From: Rhodococcus sp. (in: high G+C Gram-positive bacteria)
GTDB lineage: Bacteria > Actinomycetota > Actinomycetes > Mycobacteriales > Mycobacteriaceae
Reading direction: 5' to 3'
DNA length: 5,695 bases
Assembly (NCBI GenBank): GCA_012515885.1
Contig: JAAYXN010000352.1
Span: 1-5,695, forward strand
This document shows positions 1 through 4,833 of this stretch, piece after piece. The notes beneath the pieces were generated by a model. The model saw only the letters and a program-made list of their open reading frames with translations. It did no database searches and had not been told where the DNA came from. The position numbers and the translations under genes are program-made. Numbering within the stretch: the stretch's first letter is position 1; every line of letters begins with the position of its first letter.

Positions 1-58
1 AAAGGGCAGCGCCCGAGAAAGCCGCATGCCGGTAAGCGTACGGGGCGGGAAAAGTGAG
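1..58. other. Spacer downstream of tRNA-Asn, cut by window edge
   Basis: This short stretch lies 3' of the tRNA-Asn gene. I see no coding sequence in it. Read on the minus strand, the last 14 bases form a small hairpin (GGGC, loop GCT, GCCC; window 4-14) followed by TTT at 1-3, where the window ends. This could be the start of an intrinsic terminator for the tRNA transcript. The stem is only 4 bp and the T-run cannot be followed past the edge, so the terminator reading is weak. Confidence 0.3.
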
Positions 59-131
59 CTCCCCCGGATGGACTCGAACCATCAACCGTCCGATTAACAG
101 TCGGAAGCTCTGCCAATTGAGCTACAGGGGA
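59..131 (-). tRNA. asnT: tRNA-Asn(GUU)
   Basis: Read on the minus strand this 73-nt segment folds into a complete cloverleaf. The 7-bp acceptor stem is TCCCCTG with CGGGGGA, including one T-G pair. There is a D arm with GCTC/GAGC, a 5-bp anticodon stem TCCGA/TCGGA with loop CTGTTAA, and a T arm GATGG/CCATC with loop TTCGAGT. The anticodon GTT (window 96-98) reads Asn codons, and the discriminator base is G73, as usual for tRNA-Asn. CCA is not encoded; the bases after G73 are CTC, so the CCA tail must be added by nucleotidyltransferase. The symbol follows mycobacterial usage and is my assignment. Confidence 0.97.
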
Positions 132-271
132 TTACTTATAAGCGTCGCCGTTTCCGGTGACGCCTGAGAAACTGTAGCGCATAGCCCCACCCGAGTGCCA
201 AATCGCCTGTTTGTTGACGCATCAGGCAGGATAGACCCCAAGCAAAAGTGACCCGTGGAGAGAAAGCAGGG
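132..271. promoter_or_regulatory. Divergent spacer between tRNA-Asn and the small membrane protein
   Basis: This 140-bp gap separates two units read away from each other, so both promoters should be here. The tRNA side has a plausible -10/-35 pair. On the plus side TTGACG (214-219) looks like a -35 element, but no -10 lies at normal spacing; GATAGA at 230-235 is only 10 bp downstream. I therefore do not assign a plus-strand promoter. GGAGAG at 257-262 is the likely ribosome binding site for the ATG at 272. Confidence 0.4.
171..201 (-). promoter_or_regulatory. Putative promoter of tRNA-Asn
   Basis: On the minus strand a TACAGT -10 element (window 171-176) matches the actinobacterial TAnnnT pattern. 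It is preceded by TTGGCA (196-201, 19-bp spacer) or TGGCAC (195-200, 18-bp spacer) as a -35 element. A start near 164 would leave about a 32-nt leader before the mature tRNA 5' end at 131. The call rests on motif match and position only. TATAAG at 135-140 also resembles a -10 element but lies too close to the tRNA. Confidence 0.35.
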
Positions 272-517
272 ATGATGCGACTGTTGATCGGTCTCGTTGC
301 AGGCTATGTGCTGGGTACACGCGCTGGTCGGGCACGGTACGAGCAGATCAGCAAGGCCACCAAAGCGGTCGCCACCAGCCCCGCCACCCGCAAGGTGTTG
401 CAGGCATCACGCCAAAAGTTGTCCGACACACTGAACACGCGGCCCAAACTGGAGCCGATGAAGCCGATCGACGAGCAAACAATCCTCGTCCCGCAAGATC
501 AGCTCAAACGCAAGTAG
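272..517 (+). CDS. Small membrane-associated protein (Rv2342-like), unknown function
   Basis: This is an 81-residue protein of unknown role. Residues 1-14 (MMRLLIGLVAGYVL) are hydrophobic and Gly-rich, enough for a short membrane anchor or a hairpin in the membrane. GTRAGRARYEQI then starts a basic, Ala/Lys-rich and probably helical stretch, and the tail ends with KRK. I recall the GYVLGxRAGRxRYEQ signature from small actinobacterial proteins sometimes described as YtxH-like. I chose the ATG at 272 because GGAGAG at 257-262 lies 9 nt ahead of it; an in-frame GTG at 248 would add eight residues but has no ribosome binding site, and ATG 275 is also possible. In M. tuberculosis, from memory, Rv2342 sits at the same place between asnT and dnaG. 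The stop lies 3 bp from the dnaG stop, with the genes convergent. Coding status is well supported by synteny; function is not. Confidence 0.75.
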   Translation: MMRLLIGLVAGYVLGTRAGRARYEQISKATKAVATSPATRKVLQASRQKLSDTLNTRPKLEPMKPIDEQTILVPQDQLKRK

Positions 518-520
518 CAG

Positions 521-2446
521 CTAGCCGACAATTCCGGCTTGGCTATCGCCCGCAGCCTGCTCCTTGAGGCTGCGGCGATACTGCTCCAACGCGGTGAGAT
601 CACCGAGTAGCAGGTAGTACTGGTCGGCGTCGTCAGCGGGTGAAATGCGGTGCAGTTTCGACTTCAGTTCCGCTACCTGCTCCCCCACCCATCGTTCTTG
701 CAAGCGGGCCATCACGCCGTTGATGTAGCGGGGAACAGTGTCTTCCTCGGCGGGTAATGCTTCGACCGCGAGTTCCGAGACCACCGACTTCGCTGTCGCG
801 TCTTCTAAACCGCGCGAGACCGCGTCAACCCACTCTGCGCCGCCGATACCCGCGCTCGTGCCGCCAGCTGCACTCATCGCTTCACGAATCGCGGTGTAGG
901 CGGGGTGGGTGAACGTCTCCGGCGGCAGCGAATCGAACACCGTGCCCGCGATACCGGGGTACTGCAATGCCGCCTTGAGCGCGTCCCGCTGAGGCCACAG
1001 CACCGGGTCCTTGGGATGCGGACGCGGCAAACCGGTGGGCGCGGACGGCGCGTCCGCCTCGTCCCCGCGCACCCGCCGCTTCAGCGGTTCTGGAGCACCA
1101 CGGCCAGATGCCCGTTTGCGGGCTTCTTCGCGTACGCGTGACCGCACGGCCGCCAAATCGTCCCAACCGACCCAGCCAGCAAGCTGGACGGCATAACTGT
1201 CACGCAGGGTGCGTTCACGGATCTGCGCCACGACGGGCACGGCCCGGCGCAGTGCTTCCACGCGTCCTTCGACGGTGTCGAGGTCGTGTTCTTTCAAGAT
1301 GGATTTGACGACGAACTGGAACATCGGGGTCCGCCGAGCCACCAGGTCACGCACCGCGGCATCACCGGACTTTTGCCGCAGCTCGCACGGGTCCATACCT
1401 TCCGGGGCTACCGCGACGAAGGACTGGCCAACCATCTTCTGGTCGCCCTCGAATGCCTTCATCGCCGCGGCCTGCCCCGCGGAGTCGCCGTCGAAGGTGT
1501 AGATGATTTCGCCGCGGTGATAGCTGTCGTCCATGAGTAGCCGACGCAGCAGCGCCAAGTGGTCTTCACCGAACGCGGTGCCGCACGCTGCGACGGCGGT
1601 GGGCACGCCCGCTAGGTGCATCGCCATGACGTCGGTATATCCCTCGACGACGACAGCTTGATGCCCCTTAGCGATATCGCGCTTAGCGACGTCGAGTCCA
1701 AAAAGAACCTGAGACTTCTTGTACAGCTGCGTCTCTGGCGTATTGACGTACTTGCCGGGCATGGTGTCGTCGTCGAAAAGTTTGCGGGCACCGAAACCGA
1801 TGACGTCGCCAGCAAGGTTGCGGATCGGCCAGAGCAGACGACGATGGAACCGGTCAATCGGTCCGCGACGACCTTCTTTGGAGAGCCCGGCAGCGATGAG
1901 TTCTTTCGCTTCGAAGCCGCGGCCCTGCAGGTGCTTGGTGAGGGTGTCCCAGCCGTCGGGGGCGTATCCGCACCCAAATTTGGCGGCAGCTGCTTCATCG
2001 AAGTTGCGTTCAGTGAGGTATTCGCGCGCCTTCTGCGCACCGGGGGTGCGCAGCTGCTCCGCATAGAACTCTTGGGCGGCCGCGTTGGCGGCGACAAGCC
2101 GAGCCCGGGTGCCTCGGTCGCGCTGAACCGATGTTCCGCCGCCCTCGTAGTTGATGGAGTAGCTGAGCCGGTCTGCCAACTGTTCGACAGCCTCAACGAA
2201 GCTGATGTGCTCAATTTTCTGCAGGAACGAGTAGACGTCGCCGCCTTCACCGCAGCCGAAGCAGTGGAAGTGCCCGTGGTTGGGTCGGACGTGGAACGAC
2301 GGCGACTTTTCGTCATGGAATGGGCATAGCCCCATCATGGAGTCGCCGCGCGGGGCCCTCAGGGACACGTACTCGCCGACGATGTCCTCAATCCGAGTGC
2401 GCTCACGAATGGCCGCGATGTCTCGATCAGGGATTTTGCCAGCCAC
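521..2446 (-). CDS. dnaG: DNA primase DnaG
   Basis: DnaG synthesises the short RNA primers used by the replisome on the lagging strand, working with the DnaB helicase. The 641-residue product is full length for the actinobacterial family. Residues 37-66 hold the CHC2-type zinc finger (C41, H44, C62, C65). The catalytic core follows at about 125-350, with the basic, RNA-polymerase-like stretch GKYVNTPET (231-239) and LYKKS (241-245). The Toprim metal site shows EGYTDV (E268) and DGDSAG (D319, D321). Residues about 440-480 are a charged, Pro/Ala-rich linker, and the rest is the helical domain that in DnaG proteins binds the helicase. The start is GTG at 2446; no in-frame ATG, GTG or TTG lies between it and an upstream TGA. 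The likely promoter places transcription start at this GTG, so the mRNA may be leaderless. All key residues are present. Confidence 0.98.
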   Translation of the reverse strand: MAGKIPDRDIAAIRERTRIEDIVGEYVSLRAPRGDSMMGLCPFHDEKSPSFHVRPNHGHFHCFGCGEGGDVYSFLQKIEHISFVEAVEQLADRLSYSINYEGGGTSVQRDRGTRARLVAANAAAQEFYAEQLRTPGAQKAREYLTERNFDEAAAAKFGCGYAPDGWDTLTKHLQGRGFEAKELIAAGLSKEGRRGPIDRFHRRLLWPIRNLAGDVIGFGARKLFDDDTMPGKYVNTPETQLYKKSQVLFGLDVAKRDIAKGHQAVVVEGYTDVMAMHLAGVPTAVAACGTAFGEDHLALLRRLLMDDSYHRGEIIYTFDGDSAGQAAAMKAFEGDQKMVGQSFVAVAPEGMDPCELRQKSGDAAVRDLVARRTPMFQFVVKSILKEHDLDTVEGRVEALRRAVPVVAQIRERTLRDSYAVQLAGWVGWDDLAAVRSRVREEARKRASGRGAPEPLKRRVRGDEADAPSAPTGLPRPHPKDPVLWPQRDALKAALQYPGIAGTVFDSLPPETFTHPAYTAIREAMSAAGGTSAGIGGAEWVDAVSRGLEDATAKSVVSELAVEALPAEEDTVPRYINGVMARLQERWVGEQVAELKSKLHRISPADDADQYYLLLGDLTALEQYRRSLKEQAAGDSQAGIVG

Positions 2447-2453
2447 GGGAGAC

Positions 2454-2482
2454 AGTCTAGGCCCTCTCCACGGAGTCGACTC
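2454..2482 (-). promoter_or_regulatory. Putative leaderless promoter of dnaG
   Basis: On the minus strand TAGACT (window 2454-2459) matches the TAnnnT -10 element of actinobacterial sigma-A promoters. Seven bases separate it from the GTG start codon, so transcription would begin at or within a base of that codon. At 17-bp spacing the -35 position (2477-2482) reads GAGTCG, which is not TTGACA-like; weak -35 elements are common in this group. The alternative is a leadered mRNA using GGAGAGGG (2462-2469) as ribosome binding site, but its 15-nt distance from the GTG is too long. The GAGTCGACTC palindrome (2473-2482) covers the -35 position. Confidence 0.5.
2473..2482. repeat. Perfect 10-bp palindrome at the dnaG -35 position
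   Basis: GAGTCGACTC is a perfect palindrome lying where the -35 of the proposed dnaG promoter should be. The same pentamer occurs again as GACTC at 2486-2490 and GAGTC at 2507-2511, both in the neighbouring inverted repeat, giving four copies in 39 bp. It could be an operator or chance; no regulator can be named. Confidence 0.4.
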
Positions 2483-2485
2483 GCA

Positions 2486-2511
2486 GACTCCACCAAGCCA
2501 TTGGTGGAGTC
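2486..2511. repeat. Perfect 11-bp inverted repeat with 4-nt loop upstream of dnaG
   Basis: GACTCCACCAA (2486-2496), loop GCCA (2497-2500) and TTGGTGGAGTC (2501-2511) form a flawless 11-bp hairpin. It lies just upstream of the proposed dnaG promoter and 40 bp from the start codon. No T-run follows on either strand, so it is not a classical intrinsic terminator. It could be the second of two tandem U-less hairpins ending the dgt transcript, or a two-fold symmetric protein site for dnaG control. Confidence 0.6.
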
Positions 2512-2533
2512 AATTGCCGCCGCTCGACACAGC

Positions 2534-2567
2534 CGTGGGAGGGGCCCAGTTCTGGACCCCTCCCACG
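2534..2567 (-). terminator. Strong GC-rich hairpin without T-run, possible terminator
   Basis: CGTGGGAGGGG (2534-2544) and CCCCTCCCACG (2557-2567) pair perfectly over 11 bp. After one C-A mismatch (2545/2556) CCAG and CTGG extend the stem toward a tiny TT loop. This is the strongest hairpin in the window. It lies about 200 bp past the dgt stop and before dnaG, where a terminator for the DUF218-dgt transcript is expected. No T-run follows in either direction, so if it terminates it does so without one, or it acts as a pause or 3'-end stabilising structure. The strand is assigned from gene context; the symmetry itself has none. Confidence 0.5.
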
Positions 2568-2579
2568 AACAACAGACTG

Positions 2580-2774
2580 CTATACGACTGGATCAGCTAA
2601 TACACCCAGCTGCTGGTACTCAGTACCAGCCGAAATCGGCCGGTCCACCACCGTACGAGTAGCCGCTACCGGGCAGGTAGCTGCCGCCTGACGAGCGATC
2701 ATTGCTGCTGCGGCACCAGCTGAAATCGGCAGCCAGCGAATATCGCAAACACTCTGCGCGGCAGAGAGTTTCAT
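2580..2774 (-). CDS. Possible small ORF translationally coupled to dgt, doubtful
   Basis: An ATG at 2774 overlaps the dgt TGA as ATGA, the usual arrangement for translational coupling, and opens a 64-residue frame ending in TAG at 2580. The product starts MKLSAAQSVC, is Ala-rich and carries PISAG twice, encoded by the 18-bp repeats. I recognise no family. Against it: third-codon-position GC is only about 50%, it contains a TTA codon, and it has no ribosome binding site. A competing frame on the same strand ends at TGA 2620-2622. It has higher third-position GC (about 68% over the 50 codons past the dgt stop) and encodes a Gly/Ser/Tyr-rich tail ending ADFGWY, but it has no ATG and no clear start. 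At most one of the two is real, and possibly neither. Confidence 0.2.
   Translation of the reverse strand: MKLSAAQSVCDIRWLPISAGAAAAMIARQAAATCPVAATRTVVDRPISAGTEYQQLGVLADPVV
2612..2630. repeat. 19-bp perfect palindrome
   Basis: GCTGGTACT (2612-2620), a central C, then AGTACCAGC (2622-2630) form a perfect inverted repeat. As RNA it would make a 7-bp stem with a 5-nt loop. On the minus strand the TGA that closes one downstream reading frame (2620-2622) sits at its centre. Its right arm overlaps the left copy of an 18-bp direct repeat at 2623-2640. Confidence 0.55.
2623..2640. repeat. 18-bp direct repeat, copy 1 (partner at 2713-2730)
   Basis: The plus strand reads GTACCAGCCGAAATCGGC here and GCACCAGCTGAAATCGGC at 2713-2730, 16 of 18 bases identical. 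The copies are exactly 90 bp apart, so both fall in the same reading frame. On the minus strand they encode ADFGWY and ADFSWC in one frame, and PISAG in both copies in the frame of the small ORF at 2580-2774. Confidence 0.5.
2713..2730. repeat. 18-bp direct repeat, copy 2 (partner at 2623-2640)
   Basis: This is the second copy, differing at two positions. It lies 41 bp past the dgt stop codon. The 90-bp (30-codon) offset suggests either an internally repeated small protein or duplicated protein-binding or RNA elements. Confidence 0.5.
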
Positions 2775-4072
2775 CCCCAACTGGCTTGGGCACCGAGGCT
2801 GGCTTTGTCGATCCGTTCAAGACGGCTTTCTGTATACGACGCAATTTGATCGACCATGACGCGCACGCGAGCGGCGTCGTCCTCAGCCCTCGACCACGCT
2901 GGCAGGAACAGTGGATCTAGCCCAGCGGGGGCGGTCGCGAACAGCCACTCGGCAACGCGGTGCACCCGCTCACGTTGGCGCTCCTGCCGGGCCTTGTGCC
3001 CGTCATCAGACATCACGTAATACAGCGCGACCGTCTTCAATAGCGCCACTTCGGACGCGACCAACGCCGGGATGTGCAGGTCCGCGTCATAGCACGAGAC
3101 CGGTCGATCTCCGTACACATTCTTTGTTTCGCTGACTGCTGCCGTCGCGAAGCGCCCCACCAACTCGCTGGTGAGCTTCTTCAAACTGACGGAGCTGAGC
3201 AGCGTGCCGTCATAGCGGCCCACACCGATCACTACCGGCAGCGTCGAGAGCCGACGCGATGCCTCTACGAGTTCTTCCGGATCGAGCCCCGGAAACGCTG
3301 CAACACCGAGTTCGGCGAGCGCCCGCTGTTCCGTTGGGTCTGCCAGTGAACGCAAATCGATACGCCCCGCGATGACGCCGTCCTCCACGTCATGCACCGA
3401 GTACGCGACGTCGTCAGACCAGTCCATCACCTGCGCTTCGAGGCAGCGATGACGATCCGGGGCGCCTTCGCGTACCCACGCGAGAACCTCGGCATCGTCG
3501 TCGTAGGCACCAAATTTTGCGCCCGGCTTAGGCCGCACCCACGGATACTTGATGGCAGCATCGAGAGCCGCGCGAGTGAGATTCAGTCCCGCACTATTGC
3601 CTTCAGAATCAAGCACTTTCGGTTCAAGGCTGGTCAGGATGCGCAGGTTCTGCGCGTTGCCTTCGAACCCACCGCAGGATTCCGCCACTTCATCCAGTGC
3701 ACGCTCGCCGTTATGCCCGTACGGCGGGTGCCCGATGTCGTGTGCCAGACCGGCAAGGTCAACGAGATCGGGATCGCAACCAAGACCATCAGCGATCCCC
3801 CGCCCAATCTGCGCGACCTCAATCGAATGGGTCAGGCGCGTGCGTGGGGTGTCTCCGTCACGCGGCCCCACCACCTGCGTCTTGTCGGCGAGCCGCCGCA
3901 GCGCTGCTGAATGTTGTACCCGCGCGCGGTCCCGCGAAAAATCGCTGCGACGACCACCGGAACCGTTCTCGGTGCCGGGCAAGCCCGCGCCTTTCGGGTT
4001 CTCCGTCACGCGGCGCTCATGGTCGTGATCGGTGTACACAGCCCAAGTAGTAGACGTGTTCTCGTGGTTCAT
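2771..4072 (-). CDS. dgt: Deoxyguanosinetriphosphate triphosphohydrolase (HD-domain dGTPase)
   Basis: Dgt hydrolyses dGTP, and often other dNTPs, to the nucleoside and tripolyphosphate, which trims the dNTP pool used in replication. The 433-residue protein has the HD-domain metal ligands in order: H82 (in THSIEV), H111 and D112 (in HDIGHPPYGH) and an Asp of the SDDVAYSVHD segment (D220 or D221). The N-terminal SDFSRDRARVQHSAALRRLADKTQV region and R77-T81 are typical of the short, cytosolic actinobacterial type. I chose ATG 4072: AGGG 6 nt ahead of it is a fair ribosome binding site, and the resulting length is close to that I recall for the mycobacterial homologue. A frame open back to 4222 would run 50 residues into the DUF218 gene and is rejected. 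The upstream DUF218 gene ends only 8 bp away, so the two are probably co-transcribed. The stop may overlap a small ORF as ATGA. Confidence 0.96.
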   Translation of the reverse strand: MNHENTSTTWAVYTDHDHERRVTENPKGAGLPGTENGSGGRRSDFSRDRARVQHSAALRRLADKTQVVGPRDGDTPRTRLTHSIEVAQIGRGIADGLGCDPDLVDLAGLAHDIGHPPYGHNGERALDEVAESCGGFEGNAQNLRILTSLEPKVLDSEGNSAGLNLTRAALDAAIKYPWVRPKPGAKFGAYDDDAEVLAWVREGAPDRHRCLEAQVMDWSDDVAYSVHDVEDGVIAGRIDLRSLADPTEQRALAELGVAAFPGLDPEELVEASRRLSTLPVVIGVGRYDGTLLSSVSLKKLTSELVGRFATAAVSETKNVYGDRPVSCYDADLHIPALVASEVALLKTVALYYVMSDDGHKARQERQRERVHRVAEWLFATAPAGLDPLFLPAWSRAEDDAARVRVMVDQIASYTESRLERIDKASLGAQASWG

Positions 4073-4080
4073 GCCCTGCC

Positions 4081-4764
4081 CTACTGCTGCGCCGTATACG
4101 GAAAGTCTGCGGAAAAATGGGTGAACTGATACCAGAGCAACGCTCCGGTCTCGCGGGTGATGCTGCGGATCTGCGACTCGCGGGTAAACACTGCCGGACC
4201 CTGACGGGTCGGTGACGTCCACGCTTTCAGTCCAGCATCACGCGCCATCGTGCGGGTGCGCAGCGAATGCCACGGGTCAGAGACGAGGACTACGGAATCG
4301 ATACCTAGGGAACTCATTTCCTCGCTGACAGCTTCAATACTCAGTAGCGTGTCCGAGCCCTCTTCGACGGCAATGATCGAGTCCGGCGGCACACCCAACG
4401 ACTCTAGGTACGCCTTGCCTGAAGCTGCTTCGGTGTAGAGGTCGCCCTCTTGTTTTCCGCCGACCGTGATGATCCGGGGCGCAACGCCTGCGACATACAG
4501 CTTGTTGGCGTGCTCAAGACGCGCTTCGAACACCGACGACGGCACCCCCGAATACTGGGCGGCACCGAGAACAACGATTGCCTCAGCGGGCGTCCGATCA
4601 TCGATACGCGCTACCTGCCACACCCGCACTGCTGTTCCCCCCACAACAGCAACAGCGACAAGGAGGGTGCCAACAAGGAGCCGCCTCGTCCACCGGGCGA
4701 TCGCAGCAGCCGCCCCGCCACGCACAGGCGCAGCAGGTACCCGGCGTCGACCTTCAACACTCAC
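4081..4764 (-). CDS. Membrane-anchored DUF218 protein (YdcF/SanA/ElyC type)
   Basis: This 227-residue protein has a basic N-terminus, one membrane segment at about residues 28-50 and a single DUF218 domain at about 62-205, expected outside the membrane. Family features are VVLGAAQ (64-70), FEARLEHA (79-86), ITVGGKQEGDLYTEA (99-113), the acidic SDTLLSIEA (137-145) and VLVSDPWHSLRT (159-170, with D163 and H166). Relatives include E. coli SanA, linked to envelope barrier function, and ElyC, linked to lipid-carrier or peptidoglycan metabolism; the chemistry is not settled, so I give no symbol. The start is GTG at 4764. GGGGA directly abuts it, too close for a normal ribosome binding site. CAAGAT (4771-4776) lies 6 nt upstream, so a leaderless start is possible. 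It leads a probable operon with dgt and is divergent from the TPM gene. Confidence 0.9.
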   Translation of the reverse strand: MSVEGRRRVPAAPVRGGAAAAIARWTRRLLVGTLLVAVAVVGGTAVRVWQVARIDDRTPAEAIVVLGAAQYSGVPSSVFEARLEHANKLYVAGVAPRIITVGGKQEGDLYTEAASGKAYLESLGVPPDSIIAVEEGSDTLLSIEAVSEEMSSLGIDSVVLVSDPWHSLRTRTMARDAGLKAWTSPTRQGPAVFTRESQIRSITRETGALLWYQFTHFSADFPYTAQQ

Positions 4765-4833
4765 TCCCCAATCTTGCCAGCTCCGGCAATCGGCGATCGG
4801 TGCCGACCCACCGGACCCTATAGATTTGGAGCC
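4765..4833. promoter_or_regulatory. Divergent promoter region, DUF218 gene and TPM gene
   Basis: These 69 bp must hold the promoters of both flanking genes. On the plus strand TAGATT (4821-4826) is a TAnnnT -10 element, 7 nt before the ATG at 4834. This is the same geometry as at dnaG and predicts a leaderless transcript; GGAG (4828-4831) also lies 2 nt before the ATG but is too close to be a normal ribosome binding site. On the minus strand the best -10 is CAAGAT (4771-4776), 6 nt from the GTG, a weaker match. I see no convincing -35 element on either side. Confidence 0.45.

Larger units (their letters stand above)
2447..2770. other. Structured dgt-dnaG spacer, 324 bp
   Basis: This is the longest stretch in the window without a confident gene. 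From dnaG toward dgt it holds the leaderless dnaG promoter, the GAGTC palindrome, an 11-bp perfect hairpin, a stronger GC-rich hairpin, a 19-bp palindrome and one copy of an 18-bp repeat. Next come overlapping small inverted repeats: GCTACC with GGTAGC (2665-2681), which competes with GGCAG and CTGCC (2672-2685). The second 18-bp repeat copy follows. Such density of self-complementary sequence suggests a transcribed, folded 3' region or a small RNA. I recognise no known RNA family in it. Confidence 0.5.

Noticed and set aside
59..131. tRNA-Asn as an integration (att) site
   Set aside because: tRNA genes often serve this way, but there is no integrase, no repeat of the tRNA 3' end and no foreign gene in the window.
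248..271. GTG 248 as start of the small membrane protein
   Set aside because: It adds eight charged or polar residues before the hydrophobic segment and lacks a ribosome binding site, whereas GGAGAG is well placed for ATG 272.
1612..2316. 234-codon minus-strand frame inside dnaG in another phase
   Set aside because: The product is Ser/Thr/Arg-rich without any motif, as expected of an out-of-phase shadow of dnaG.
1616..2329. 237-codon plus-strand frame opposite the 5' part of dnaG
   Set aside because: It lies wholly antisense to conserved dnaG codons, has no recognisable domain, and is explained by the GC-biased third positions of the real gene.
2771..2844. Dgt truncated by a frameshift at its end
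   Set aside because: The +1 frame continues past the stop, but Dgt already reaches the usual family length and ends after the VDQIASYTESR helix, so nothing appears lost.
3392..3910. 172-codon plus-strand frame antisense to dgt
   Set aside because: It overlaps the HD catalytic region of dgt, has no promoter or ribosome binding site that I can see, and shows no protein motif.
4073..4222. Fifty-residue N-terminal extension of dgt
   Set aside because: It would overlap the 3' end of the DUF218 gene and adds sequence unlike the family; ATG 4072 has a ribosome binding site and gives the usual length.
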